Origin: Spirosoma lacussanchae
GTDB taxonomy: Bacteria > Bacteroidota > Bacteroidia > Cytophagales > Spirosomataceae
Assembly: GCF_005870035.1 (NCBI RefSeq)
Contig: NZ_SWJG01000009.1
Location: 124,001-188,000, forward strand
Length of the DNA: 64,000 nt
Reading direction: 5' to 3'
In this document: one piece after another, positions 41,885 through 51,272 of the stretch
Numbering within the stretch: position 1 is the stretch's first letter
How the letters are laid out: each line of letters starts with the position of its first letter
Notes under the pieces: generated by a model
What the model saw: the letters and a program-made list of their open reading frames with translations, nothing else
Databases searched by the model: none
Told to the model about the DNA's origin: nothing
Made by a program: the position numbers and the translations under genes

Positions 41885-44800
41885 GGAGGGGCGCGCTGGT
41901 GGAGGAAGTACGGATGGCCGACGACTGATGGGAGCCCGAACGCGGTTTGCGGAAGCGATTGGCGAGGCTGGCAAACACGACATACAGGCCCGGCACGATG
42001 ACCAGCCCGAATACGGTGCCCATCAGCATCCCCCCCGCTGCCGCCGTACCGATGGTGCGGTTGCCCACGGCCCCGGCCCCGGTAGCGATACAGAGCGGGA
42101 TCAGACCCGCAATGAAGGCAAAGGACGTCATTAGAATAGGCCGTAACCGGGCCAGAGCGCCTTCTATGACGGCTCGGACAATGGATAGCCCCTCGGCCCG
42201 GCGCTGGTTGGCAAACTCAACGATCAGAATGGCATTTTTGCCCAGCAGACCGATCAGCATCACCATGGCAATCTGTGCGTATATGTTGTTTTCCAGCCCC
42301 GTGATCCACAAAAAGAAAAACGCCCCGAACACCCCCGTTGGTAAAGACAGAATTACGGGCATCGGGAGCAGGAAGCTTTCGTACTGGGCCGACAGGATCA
42401 GGTAAACGAACACCAGGCATATCAGAAAAATAATCACGGCCTGGTTTCCCGACTGCACCTCGTCGCGGGAGATACCGGCCCAGTCGATGCTGTAGCCCTT
42501 GGGTAGTTTGGTAGCCGCCACTTCCTGAACTGCCCGGATGGCGCTGCCGCTGCTGAAGTCGGGCGCTGCCTGCCCGTTGATTTCGGCAGAAGGGTACATG
42601 TTGTAGCGGGTTGCCTGCTCCAGTCCGTATACCCGCTCCACGCGCATGAAGGCCGAAAAAGGGACCATTTGACCATTATCGTTCTTGACGTATAACTTCA
42701 GCAGATCATCCAGCTGCGCCCGGTAGCTCGGCAGGGCCTGCACCATCACCTTGTACATCTGGCCAAAGCGGATGAAATTGGTGGCGTACTCCGAACCGAT
42801 CAGGGTTTGCAGCGTCTGCATGGCTTCGCCGACCGACACGCTTTTTTGAGCCGCTTTGTCGGGGTCTACGTAGAGCATATACTGGGGAAAGCTGGCGTCG
42901 AAAATGGTGAATGTGTTTTCGATCTCGGGCCGATCTTCCAAATCCTGTACGAACCGCCGAACTACGCTTTCCATCTGCTTGTAGTCGCCCTTGCCGGTCT
43001 GGTCGAGTAGCCGTAACTCCAGGCCGCTGGCATTTCCGTAGCCCGGTACGGCCGGGGGCGGGAAAAACTCAATCTGCGCACCTTTGATGCCGCGCGTCTT
43101 CTCGGCCAGGGCTTCCATCACCTCATCGACCGATTCGGTCCGCTCGTCCCAGGCTTTGAGATTGACCAGGCAGGTGCCGAAGGTAGCGCCTGTACCGTCG
43201 GAGAGGATGTTGTTACCCGCCAGCGTGGAGACCGATTTGATCGCGGGAATGCCTTTGGCTAGTTGCTGAATCTGGTCAACGACCTGCCGGGTTCGCTCCA
43301 GGGTAGCGCCCGCCGGGGTGGTAATGCTGGCGTAGAACGTACCCTGGTCATCGTTCGGAATAAAGCCCGGCGCTACCTGTGAGCTCGTGCCCCAGATGCC
43401 CGCGCAGAACGCCCCCAGCAGACCGAACGTTACCACCCGCCGATTAATGATGAGCCGCAGCAGACGCTGATACCGACGCGCCAGCCCGTCGTAGACCCGG
43501 TTGAAGCGGTCAAAGAAGCCGCTGAGCATTCCTTGTTTAGGTTCGCCGTGCGTGTTTTTCAGAATCAATGCACAGAGGGCTGGGCTGAGCGTCAGGGCAT
43601 TGACCGCCGAGATCAGAATAGCCACGGTCATCGTCACGGCAAACTGCCGAAAGAATATACCCACCGGCCCCGTCAGAAACATGACGGGTACAAACACGGC
43701 GACCATCACCAGCGTAATGGCGACGACGGCCCCGCCAATCTCGCTCATGGCCGCTTTTGACGCAGCCCAGGGGTCCAGATCGTCCTGTTCCATTTTGGCA
43801 TGAACAGCCTCGACGACCACGATGGAGTCGTCGACAACGACCCCGATCGCCAGGACCAGGGCGAAGAGGGTGATGAGGTTAATGGAGAAGCCAAAAAGCT
43901 GCATGAAGAAGAACGTGCCGATCAGCGCTACCGGCACGGCAATGGCCGGGATCAGCGTAGACCGCCAGTCCTGCAAAAACAGAAACACGACCAGCGCGAC
44001 CAGCACGAACGCTTCGATGAGCGTCTTGATCACCTCGTGAATGGATGCGTCGAGAAAGCGGGATACGTCGTAGGTAATTTCGTAGTCCATACCCGGGGCA
44101 AAGCGCGTTTGCTTCAGCTCGGCCATGCGGGCCTTGATACCGGCAATAACCTCACTGGCGTTGGAACCCGGCAGTTGCCTGAGCATGATGGCAGCCGACG
44201 GGCGCCCGTTGTGCTTCGATACAACATCGTAGTACGTCGTGCTGAACTCAATATCGGCCAGGTCTTTGAGCCGGAGCAGTTCCCCGTCGGTGTTGGCCCG
44301 CAGGGGAATGTTGCCGTACTCTTCTTCGGTGGTGTATTTACCGGTGTATTTCAGCACGTACTGCAACGCCTGTCCCTGCTTGTCAGAGCTTTCGCCCAGC
44401 TTGCCCGGAGCCGCTTCTACGTTCTGGGCCTGTAGCTTTTCAACCACCTCATCGGCCGATATGTTGTAGGCCAGCATCCGGTCCGGCTTGAGCCAGATCC
44501 GCATGGCATACTCGCGGGCACCCATGATGTCGGCATACCCCACGCCTTTGATCCGCTTGAGCTCGGCCAGGATGTTGATGTCGGTGAAATTATAGAGGAA
44601 CTTCTCGTCGAGGGCATTATTGTCGCTGAAGATATTCAGATACATCAGCATCGAGTTTTCTTCTTTGGCGATTTTTACCCCGTTTTTGATCACCTCCGAC
44701 GGTAACTCGGCCATCACGGCCGCCACGCGGTTCTGTACGTTTACGGCGGCTACGTCGGGGTCGGTGCCTACCTCGAAGATGATCTGCACGACGCTCACAC

Positions 44801-45056
44801 CGTCGTTGGTGGCATCGGACGACATGTATTTCATGCCCGGTACGCCGTTGATGGCCCGTTCGAGGGGCGTGATGACGGCCTTGACGGAGGTTTCGGCGTT
44901 GGCGCCGGTATATTCAGTGGTCACGTTGACCTCCGGCGGAGCGACGGCCGGAAACTGGGTCATCGGGAGCTGGGTTACCGCCAGCAGACCCAGCAGGGTA
45001 ATAATCACCGAGATGACAATAGCCAGTACGGGGCGTTCAATAAATCGGGAAAACAT
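41871..45056 (-). CDS. RND efflux pump, HAE1 family permease
   Basis: This 1061-residue inner-membrane protein is a hydrophobe/amphiphile efflux pump. It begins MFSRFIERPVLAIVISVIIT and shows TEYTGANAETSVKAVITPLE, LFALVLAIGVVVDDSIVVVE (segment 4 with the proton-relay Asp pair), GIFFRQFAVTMTVAILISAV and the second-half MVMLIGLLGKNAILIVEFAN. Twelve membrane segments and two large periplasmic loops are predicted. With the adaptor 12 bases upstream and the channel downstream it forms a complete pump for lipophilic compounds; actual substrates are unknown. Confidence 0.95.
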   Translation of the reverse strand: MFSRFIERPVLAIVISVIITLLGLLAVTQLPMTQFPAVAPPEVNVTTEYTGANAETSVKAVITPLERAINGVPGMKYMSSDATNDGVSVVQIIFEVGTDPDVAAVNVQNRVAAVMAELPSEVIKNGVKIAKEENSMLMYLNIFSDNNALDEKFLYNFTDINILAELKRIKGVGYADIMGAREYAMRIWLKPDRMLAYNISADEVVEKLQAQNVEAAPGKLGESSDKQGQALQYVLKYTGKYTTEEEYGNIPLRANTDGELLRLKDLADIEFSTTYYDVVSKHNGRPSAAIMLRQLPGSNASEVIAGIKARMAELKQTRFAPGMDYEITYDVSRFLDASIHEVIKTLIEAFVLVALVVFLFLQDWRSTLIPAIAVPVALIGTFFFMQLFGFSINLITLFALVLAIGVVVDDSIVVVEAVHAKMEQDDLDPWAASKAAMSEIGGAVVAITLVMVAVFVPVMFLTGPVGIFFRQFAVTMTVAILISAVNALTLSPALCALILKNTHGEPKQGMLSGFFDRFNRVYDGLARRYQRLLRLIINRRVVTFGLLGAFCAGIWGTSSQVAPGFIPNDDQGTFYASITTPAGATLERTRQVVDQIQQLAKGIPAIKSVSTLAGNNILSDGTGATFGTCLVNLKAWDERTESVDEVMEALAEKTRGIKGAQIEFFPPPAVPGYGNASGLELRLLDQTGKGDYKQMESVVRRFVQDLEDRPEIENTFTIFDASFPQYMLYVDPDKAAQKSVSVGEAMQTLQTLIGSEYATNFIRFGQMYKVMVQALPSYRAQLDDLLKLYVKNDNGQMVPFSAFMRVERVYGLEQATRYNMYPSAEINGQAAPDFSSGSAIRAVQEVAATKLPKGYSIDWAGISRDEVQSGNQAVIIFLICLVFVYLILSAQYESFLLPMPVILSLPTGVFGAFFFLWITGLENNIYAQIAMVMLIGLLGKNAILIVEFANQRRAEGLSIVRAVIEGALARLRPILMTSFAFIAGLIPLCIATGAGAVGNRTIGTAAAGGMLMGTVFGLVIVPGLYVVFASLANRFRKPRSGSHQSSAIRTSSTSAPLHEPV

Positions 45057-45068
45057 AGTACGGGTCAG

Positions 45069-46226
45069 TTATTGCCTGGCTAACTGTGCCATGACCTGCG
45101 GGGCCGACAGCAGCCTGGGCTGGATGATATCACCTTCTTTGACGGTTTGTATGCCTTCGAACAGGATCCGGTCACTGGCCGACAGGCCCGATCCGACTAC
45201 GTAGAGCTGCGGCAGCCGAAGCCTGGGCACGAAGCTCCGCATCTGTACTTTATTGTCAGCTCCGACTACGAACACGAAGAGTTTATCCTGGAGCTCGAAG
45301 GCCGCCTGCTGCGGAATAAGCAGCGCGTTCGTCACGGTCTGATTCATTCGAACTTTACCGCTCGACCCGTGTTTGAGCAGGTTCCGGGAGTTGGCGAAGC
45401 GGGCGCGGAAGGCAATATTTCCGGTACTACGGTCAATCTGTCCATCTATTTTTTCGATGGCGCCCGGGCTACCGTGCAGCCGATTATTGGCCAGCAGGAG
45501 CGATACGGCCCGTTTTTGCAGCGGGTCTTGAGCGGTCATGAAATCCAGATACTCGCCTTCGGGTACGTTGAAATAAGCAAATACCTGCCGGTTGTCGGAG
45601 AGGGTCGTCAGCAGGGTTCCTTCGTCAACCAGACTCCCCACTTTATTGGGAATCCGGTCAATGGTGCCGGCAAAGGGAGCGCGGATCTGGGTCAGGGCCA
45701 GCTTGAGTCTGGCTGCGGTTTCGGACGTCCTAGCTTCGTCAATTCTGGCCTGGCTGGCCGCTAGTTTTGCCTGAGCCTTCTCCAGTTCGATGCCTGAAAT
45801 GATTTGTTTACCCGCCAGCAGGGAAACACTTTTGACCTCAACATCGGCGGTTTTGGCTTCCGCTATGGCATTTTTCAGGCTGGCCTGTGCCTTCAGGAGT
45901 TCTTCCCGGCACTCGGGGTTGCTGACTGTGAAGAGCAGTTGTCCCTTTTGCACGAACGTTCCTTCATCAACGTAAATGCGGTCGAGATAGCCTTCAATAC
46001 GGGTGCGTATCTCAACATTCTGTACGGCCTGTATGTCGGCAACATACTCTTTGGCGTAGATCGTATCGGTAATGACCGGCTGAATGACCGGATAGGTTTC
46101 GGTTTGGGCAGCTTGCTGTTTGGTTTCGCTCGAGCAGCCTGGCAATAAGGCAACAGCCAGCAGAACGAACAGGACAAGCGCCGACAATTGGACCCGGCCA
46201 GAGCGGGTCACCAGTTGTGCAGACAT
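45069..46226 (-). CDS. RND efflux periplasmic adaptor (membrane fusion) lipoprotein
   Basis: The 385-residue protein has a lipobox (ALLPGC-S) and the membrane-fusion pattern: first lipoyl half EIRTRIEGYLDRIYVDEGTF with following VQKGQLLFTV, a helical hairpin (about 120-170), second lipoyl half IRAPFAGTIDRIPNKVGSLV and barrel parts. It bridges the pump and the outer-membrane channel. It is translated 12 bases before the pump gene. Confidence 0.93.
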   Translation of the reverse strand: MSAQLVTRSGRVQLSALVLFVLLAVALLPGCSSETKQQAAQTETYPVIQPVITDTIYAKEYVADIQAVQNVEIRTRIEGYLDRIYVDEGTFVQKGQLLFTVSNPECREELLKAQASLKNAIAEAKTADVEVKSVSLLAGKQIISGIELEKAQAKLAASQARIDEARTSETAARLKLALTQIRAPFAGTIDRIPNKVGSLVDEGTLLTTLSDNRQVFAYFNVPEGEYLDFMTAQDPLQKRAVSLLLANNRLHGSPGAIEKIDGQIDRSTGNIAFRARFANSRNLLKHGSSGKVRMNQTVTNALLIPQQAAFELQDKLFVFVVGADNKVQMRSFVPRLRLPQLYVVGSGLSASDRILFEGIQTVKEGDIIQPRLLSAPQVMAQLARQ

Positions 46227-46362
46227 AGTCTGTTTGGTAAAATGAACGAGAAAATGGATGGAAAGGCACCGGGCTAGCCACGAGCCGGTACATCAGGACG
46301 CGCCATAGCCTGCACAGACCCGGAACGGACCTGCCCTGATCGGCCAATAGGCGCACTAGTCG

Positions 46363-46770
46363 CTACGCAATCTGGGGGGGAGGGGTATTGATGTCGGTCG
46401 ATCTGGAGCGGTAGATCGTGTGGGTAAATGCCTGAACCGGCACAGTTACAAAGCCGGCAGAAGCCGCAAACTCGTACATGACAACCGGTCCGGGAACTGA
46501 CCAGTCGACAAAAATTTTGGATACCTGGTCTTCTTCCTCGTCGGACTCGTCATGCTCCGGAACGGCGTCCTGAATGCCGAATATCGTCTCCAGTACCAAC
46601 TCGCTGAAGCTTTCGATTTCGTTAAAGGAGAGGTCTTCGCGGTATTCGCCCCGGCTGTTCGGCGTGACGTATCCGTCGGGCGCATCGATACTGACGTTAA
46701 TGACGTAGAACGCCATCAACAGACAGAATAATCGGTGCCAGATCGGATTACCAGACCGTCGTTTGTTCAT
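46363..46770 (-). CDS. Small exported acidic protein at the head of the efflux operon
   Basis: This 135-residue protein has a hydrophobic leader (HRLFCLLMAFYVINVSIDA) and then an acidic central part with EHDESDEEED. I recall similar small proteins next to RND genes in Cytophagales, but no family name. The acidic run could bind metal ions. It lies 136 bases upstream of the adaptor on the same strand, with a promoter at 46790-46823, so it is probably the first gene of the efflux transcript. Confidence 0.6.
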   Translation of the reverse strand: MNKRRSGNPIWHRLFCLLMAFYVINVSIDAPDGYVTPNSRGEYREDLSFNEIESFSELVLETIFGIQDAVPEHDESDEEEDQVSKIFVDWSVPGPVVMYEFAASAGFVTVPVQAFTHTIYRSRSTDINTPPPQIA

Positions 46771-46789
46771 CGGGGGAGTTAATGCAACG

Positions 46790-46823
46790 CAAAGTTAAGC
46801 GGTTAGGCTACAACATCTACAAA
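46790..46823 (-). promoter_or_regulatory. Promoter of the efflux operon leader gene
   Basis: The minus strand has TAACTTTG (46790-46797), an exact TAnnTTTG match, and TTTG at 46820-46823, 22 bases further upstream, close to the usual 19-21. It lies 20 bases before ATG 46770. Confidence 0.5.
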
Positions 46824-46900
46824 GCGGTCTGGCCGCTCATAAAGTTCACGTGAGTACGTGATTAATTGGTGAAGAATTACCTGTTGCCGACTGAGAGTGA

Positions 46901-47911
46901 TTACTCTCTCGTGTTTAAGTAGTTCCGTTTGGTGTTGTAATGCAGCAGGTAAGCCCGCTTGCTGCTTTCGTTCAGAAACGATCGCTCAACCAGACTGCTT
47001 ACGCTGGCCTGCCGCTCGCGAAACGGCGCCAATAGCGGTTCGATCCGCCTGTCGGCCACCCCGATCCGCCGGCCAAACTCGGTAAAGTCGCTCAGTCCCG
47101 GATGGTTCGTGCGGGTAAAGATTGCCGATCGGTACCCATCGGCAAACAGACCGTTGTCCAGGGCGAAGTCGGTATCGTTGACATGCAGGTGCGTGTTGAG
47201 TAGATCATAGGCCGGGCTGAGCAGGTAATCACCGTAGGCCGACTCCATCAGCGAAAAGTTTTTCAGGTGCGCGTCGCCATTTGAAAACAGGAAATTGAAG
47301 ACGACCAGCCTGAAATACCGCTCGATCTCGACCCGCCAGGCGGCCACGTACTGCCGGATCAGTAGTCCCGCTTCTTCATAGCTGTAGGTGTACTTGAAAT
47401 TAGGCCCGGCGTTCTGGTTTGTCTTACCCGCCAGCGACGCAAAATCCTCGATGCCCCATTTAGTCCCGTCGGGTTTTACGTCGAAGCGTTTGGTCAGGTA
47501 GGCGGGTGCGCCGTCCTGGAAGAATACCAGTGCGTTAGCAGCGGTATCGATTCCATACACCTGCCGGGCAATCTGCATGGTCAGGTGTTCGTTGGCCGGT
47601 ACCTGATCTACCTTCAGGACGTCGCGCGGAATGGGCTTAAGAATATACGTTCCCTGCTCACCGGCCTGGGTAAGCCGGAGTTGGTTCCTGTCCAGCAGCA
47701 GGCTTTCTTTTTCCTGCACGCCCGATATGGAAATGCGTTTACGATTTTCCAGGAAAAGTCCGGCCACGGCCTCGTCGCGCTGCGGCTGTTCATAGGGCAA
47801 CAGGTGGCTCACCCGCTTGCCGTTGAACAGCTGGCGCAGACAGGCGGGGCTATAGGTTGTAAAGCCCTCGGCGAGCGTGCCCGGACAACAGGAAACAGCA
47901 GGTATACTCAT
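46901..47911 (-). CDS. hipT-like: HipT-type serine/threonine kinase toxin (HipA kinase core)
   Basis: The 336-residue protein contains only the HipA C-terminal kinase part. It has RKRISISGVQEKESLLL with Ser61 and Ser63 at the SxS position of the nucleotide loop, THLHV and EDFASLAGK, the catalytic SNGDAHLKNFSL and the metal-binding SPAYDLL. In split HipBST systems, SxS serines are autophosphorylated and the kinase phosphorylates an aminoacyl-tRNA synthetase. It overlaps the HipS-like gene by four bases (ATGA). The family call is strong; the target is unknown. Confidence 0.88.
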   Translation of the reverse strand: MSIPAVSCCPGTLAEGFTTYSPACLRQLFNGKRVSHLLPYEQPQRDEAVAGLFLENRKRISISGVQEKESLLLDRNQLRLTQAGEQGTYILKPIPRDVLKVDQVPANEHLTMQIARQVYGIDTAANALVFFQDGAPAYLTKRFDVKPDGTKWGIEDFASLAGKTNQNAGPNFKYTYSYEEAGLLIRQYVAAWRVEIERYFRLVVFNFLFSNGDAHLKNFSLMESAYGDYLLSPAYDLLNTHLHVNDTDFALDNGLFADGYRSAIFTRTNHPGLSDFTEFGRRIGVADRRIEPLLAPFRERQASVSSLVERSFLNESSKRAYLLHYNTKRNYLNTRE

Positions 47912-48237
47912 GGGGCAATCAGGGGCTGTACGGTGATGGGGCCGATGGTATCGTATCGGGCCGTAGCGAGCAGCAGACCGAAGCTGTCGTTCTCGTCGAT
48001 GTGCAGCTGAGTACTCTGCAAACGCCGGTTCACGCCCTCGCTGAGCAGATTGGCAAAAAACGGGAAGAGCTGATTGCTTTCATAAGGCGCCTGGCGTTTA
48101 GGCAGGGTCAGACTGATCGCCGGTTTTTGCGCGTCGACCAGCCACCCTTCATCGTAGCGGAAGATGTAGTGTTGGGTAGTCTTTTCGGTGAGATAACCCG
48201 CCAGTTCCTGGTTTCGGTAAACGGCTGCCTGGCGCAT
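47908..48237 (-). CDS. hipS-like: HipS-like protein (separate HipA N-terminal domain)
   Basis: The 109-residue protein begins MRQAAVYRNQELAGYLTEKT and contains WLVDAQKPAISLTLPKRQAP, FFANLLSEGVNRRLQ and DSFGLLLATARYDTIGPITV, the exact features of the HipA N-terminal subdomain. Here it is a separate gene between the HTH and kinase genes. In E. coli O127 HipBST the equivalent HipS is the antitoxin. Gaps are four bases to hipB and a four-base overlap to hipT. Confidence 0.85.
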   Translation of the reverse strand: MRQAAVYRNQELAGYLTEKTTQHYIFRYDEGWLVDAQKPAISLTLPKRQAPYESNQLFPFFANLLSEGVNRRLQSTQLHIDENDSFGLLLATARYDTIGPITVQPLIAP

Positions 48238-48241
48238 GCGA

Positions 48242-48448
48242 TTACAGATTATGTGGTTTTACGATCCATCTGAGTTCCATACCCAATACGTCGGCCAGTT
48301 TGATCAGGGTAGACACTCTGGGATTACCCGCTCCCGACTCGATGGCTTTTACCGTTCGCAGGCTGACCCCTGCCAGCTCGGCCAGGTACTCCTGCGTCAG
48401 GCGTAGCGTATTCCGACGCGCAATGAGTTCCGAGATTAGTTTATCCAT
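48242..48448 (-). CDS. hipB-like: HipB-like XRE-family DNA-binding protein
   Basis: This 68-residue protein is a single HTH domain: LRLTQEYLAELAGVSLRTVK and AIESGAGNPRVSTLIKLADV. It heads the hipBST operon and should bind the inverted repeat at 48450-48526 over its own start, repressing the operon together with HipS and HipT. Confidence 0.9.
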   Translation of the reverse strand: MDKLISELIARRNTLRLTQEYLAELAGVSLRTVKAIESGAGNPRVSTLIKLADVLGMELRWIVKPHNL

Positions 48449-48449
48449 A

Positions 48450-48526
48450 GTGCATTATGTTGCCCTTTTTGATCGTGAAATATGAACAGAACGTAAATAT
48501 ATGTGCAAAAGGGCAGTATAGTGCAC
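48450..48526 (-). promoter_or_regulatory. Inverted-repeat operator of the hipBST operon
   Basis: GTGCATTATGTTGCCCTTTT (48450-48469) matches the complement of 48507-48526 at 17 of 20 positions; 37 bases separate them. The inner arm ends two bases before the hipB start codon. The layout is typical of two HipB sites bent together by a repressor complex. Confidence 0.6.
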
Positions 48527-48764
48527 GTGTTGCTAGTTGACTAATGTTAAAATGACCGCTTATTTGTTTGGAACACAGGGTCAGGGTCTACAAGCAATAG
48601 TCAGGACATAAGCTACGCGAGGCCCTGGTAAATTTTCTGAATCTGGTTCAGTTAGCCAGCGCCGATAAACAGACGTATGTATTGAACATCATGTATACGT
48701 ACATTCCATTAGTGTACGGAATATAGCTCAAAATGAAAATAAAGTATTAATCTACTGAGTGTGG
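48527..48764. other. Intergenic region, nothing recognised
   Basis: A+T-rich bases between the hip operator and the mnmE stop. With the operator this makes about 316 bases free of genes. I see no ORF, hairpin with U-tract or RNA gene. Confidence 0.5.
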
Positions 48765-50156
48765 TTACTTGCCGATGCAGAATTTGCTGAAGATCGAATC
48801 CAGCAGGTCGTCGGTAGTGATCTCGCCGGTTAGCTCTCCCAGGTGTTGCAGGGCAACCCGTAAGTCCATCGCCAGCCAGTCGGGGGTAACGCCGGTGTCG
48901 AGGCCGGCAATGGCGCGGGCCAGAGCGTTGTCCGTGCCGGTGAGGTGCTCGTAATGACGGGCGTTGGTCACTACGGCGCTACCCGTCTGTACGGCGGCAT
49001 CGGTGCGGACATGGGCCGATAGGGCCGCCTTGAGCTCGTCCAGATGCGTATGCCTGGCGGCCGAAATCCAGACAATGGGTTCGCTGGCGATACCCTCCAA
49101 TTCTTCTTTACGCCCGGCGTCAATGGCGTCCAGCTTGTTGCCGATCAGCAGATACGGTTTTCCCGAAGCCTGCACCTCGGCTACGGCGTCGCGCAGGTCG
49201 GTGGGAGCGATGTTAAGACCGTCGAATAGGTAGATCACCAGCGACGCATCCCGCATTTTCTGCTGCGTCCGTTCGATACCAATGGCTTCGATGGTGTCGG
49301 TAGCCTGCCGTAGCCCGGCCGTATCGATGAGCCGGAAGCGGATGCCGTCAATGAATAGTTCATCTTCGATCACGTCGCGGGTGGTGCCGGGAATGTCGGA
49401 GACAATGGCTTTTTCTTCGTTCAGCAGCGCATTCAGCAGGGTTGATTTGCCAGCGTTGGGTTTGCCGATAATTACAGTAGGAACGCCGTTTTTGATGGCG
49501 TTGCCAGTTGAGAACGACTCGATCAGGGGATGCAGCACCCGCCGGATGTCGTGCATCAACTGCCGGAGCTGATCGCGGTGGGCAAACTCGACGTCTTCTT
49601 CTCCAAAATCCAGCTCGAGTTCGACCAGCGCCACGAAGTCAATCAGCTGTTGGCGCAGGGTTTTGAGCTGCCGGGAGAAGCCGCCCCGCAGTTGGGTGAG
49701 GGCGGCCCTATGGCTCGCGTCAGAGTCGGACGCGATCAGATCGGCTACGGCTTCGGCCTGGACCAGGTCGAACTGCCCGTTCAGAAACGCGCGCTGGGTA
49801 AACTCGCCCGGCCGGGCTAGGCGGACGCCTTCTTCGGTCAGGCGTCGCAGGATCTGCTGGATGATGAACTCCGAGCCGTGGCACGAAATCTCGACAACAT
49901 CTTCTTTGGTAAAGGAACGGGGTGCCCGGAAAATGGTTACCAGCACCTCGTCAATGATGGTTTCTTCGCCCGATGCGTCGGGGCGGTTGCGGAGGGTACC
50001 GAAATGCGCCGTGTGGCTGGCCTGCTTGGTGAGGTCCTTGCCGCGGAAAAGTCGGTTCGTTATGGAAATGGCGTCCTGGCCCGATACGCGGATAACGGCA
50101 ATGGCGCCAATTCCGGGGGCCGTAGCCAGGGCAGCAATGGGGTCTAATTGAATCAA
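48765..50156 (-). CDS. mnmE: tRNA modification GTPase MnmE
   Basis: MnmE with MnmG installs the aminomethyl-type modification at uridine 34 of several tRNAs. The 463-residue protein has the formyl-THF-binding N-terminal domain (MIQLDPIAALATAPGIGAIA, RPGEFTQRAFLNGQFDL), a helical domain, and an inserted G domain with GKPNAGKST (231-239), DIPGTTRD, DTAG and GNKLD. The C-terminal FCIGK with its catalytic-type Cys is intact. Length is typical. Confidence 0.97.
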   Translation of the reverse strand: MIQLDPIAALATAPGIGAIAVIRVSGQDAISITNRLFRGKDLTKQASHTAHFGTLRNRPDASGEETIIDEVLVTIFRAPRSFTKEDVVEISCHGSEFIIQQILRRLTEEGVRLARPGEFTQRAFLNGQFDLVQAEAVADLIASDSDASHRAALTQLRGGFSRQLKTLRQQLIDFVALVELELDFGEEDVEFAHRDQLRQLMHDIRRVLHPLIESFSTGNAIKNGVPTVIIGKPNAGKSTLLNALLNEEKAIVSDIPGTTRDVIEDELFIDGIRFRLIDTAGLRQATDTIEAIGIERTQQKMRDASLVIYLFDGLNIAPTDLRDAVAEVQASGKPYLLIGNKLDAIDAGRKEELEGIASEPIVWISAARHTHLDELKAALSAHVRTDAAVQTGSAVVTNARHYEHLTGTDNALARAIAGLDTGVTPDWLAMDLRVALQHLGELTGEITTDDLLDSIFSKFCIGK

Positions 50157-50207
50157 GGTTACGTTTATGTTTCGGTTCAGCGCGGTTGATCTGCATACCC
50201 AGCATAC

Positions 50208-51227
50208 TCACAGGCTGAAAACGGTATTGGGAAATATGGGGAGCCGCCTGACGACGTTGACGATGCGTTTTTCCAACGGAACGGCTGGCAGCCCCAGGGC
50301 GTCGGCGTGGCTGTCGCCCAGAAAGAAACGCATCTGAGCGGCTGCGAGGTTCCTGACGTTATCGGGCTGGCTCGACGCTTTTCCGGCAACCTCGGCAATG
50401 GCGTTGAGAAGCGCGCTGGTCAGGCCTTTGCCGGCTTCAGACGCGCGAAATTGACGACGGGCAATGGCGCGGTCGAGGTGGTAGGCCTCGCGCAGGTTCT
50501 GGGGAAGCAGTTCATGGGCAACACCATTCAGCGAGGCAATGACATTGATGTGGTGCAGGTAATCTTCTTCCTCCTGTTCGGTGGCCGCAACGCCCGATTG
50601 CCGCAGGCCCCGCAGCACAATGTACGAGAACGACAGGTTGGTGCCGGCCATATCTTCCTGGTTGACGGGCATACCCCAGTCCATGTTCCAGCGCCCCGAC
50701 TGTAACCCGAACCAGCGGGCACCGGCATGGATCAGCCGAACTTTCAGCGTGCGCAGAACGGCTTTGACGGGCCCGCTCCATTCGTTGGGCGTATTGACTC
50801 CAAAGACCCATTCGCCGGTTTCCTGCAGGCGTCGGGCCGTATCGTTTTTGATCCGTTCGGTAAGCCAGAGCAACTGCACCCCATCGGCACCCATGTAGGT
50901 GTAGGGGAGTGAGTAGGTGCCCAGCACGAGCCCGATCAGACCAGCATGTTGCTGAAAAAAGGCCATTCCGCGCTTCATCCGGGCCGGGTCGGCCCAGTCG
51001 GGCAGTCGGCCCTGTTCGGTAAAAAACGCCTGAACGGCTGCCGGCTGCTGAGCCAGGTCGACATCATGGGTGTCGGCTAGCCACTGCATCAGCGTACTGA
51101 TGCCCCCGCGTCCGCTGGCATCGGCAACGGCAGCCAGAACGGCATCGGCAGGCGGGTCACCCTGCTGGCGATAATGGCTCAGAAGCGTATCGGAGAACGA
51201 ACGGGTTGGCTTGACAAGTGTCGGCAT
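50208..51227 (-). CDS. MpaB/Lcp-like oxygenase (DUF2236) family protein
   Basis: This 339-residue protein resembles the family of fungal MpaB and bacterial latex-clearing protein, heme oxygenases that cut isoprenoid chains. It shows GLIGLVLGTYSLPYTYMGAD, TLKVRLIHAGARWFG (candidate heme His), and WGMPVNQEDMAGTNLSFSYI. No signal peptide is present. The reaction here is unknown. It is 51 bases upstream of mnmE and 45 bases downstream of the metallo-hydrolase gene, on one strand. Confidence 0.78.
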   Translation of the reverse strand: MPTLVKPTRSFSDTLLSHYRQQGDPPADAVLAAVADASGRGGISTLMQWLADTHDVDLAQQPAAVQAFFTEQGRLPDWADPARMKRGMAFFQQHAGLIGLVLGTYSLPYTYMGADGVQLLWLTERIKNDTARRLQETGEWVFGVNTPNEWSGPVKAVLRTLKVRLIHAGARWFGLQSGRWNMDWGMPVNQEDMAGTNLSFSYIVLRGLRQSGVAATEQEEEDYLHHINVIASLNGVAHELLPQNLREAYHLDRAIARRQFRASEAGKGLTSALLNAIAEVAGKASSQPDNVRNLAAAQMRFFLGDSHADALGLPAVPLEKRIVNVVRRLPIFPNTVFSL

Positions 51228-51272
51228 GGGAGCGAGTCTGTATGCCGGTAACGCTGGGGGCGGGGGATTGGT

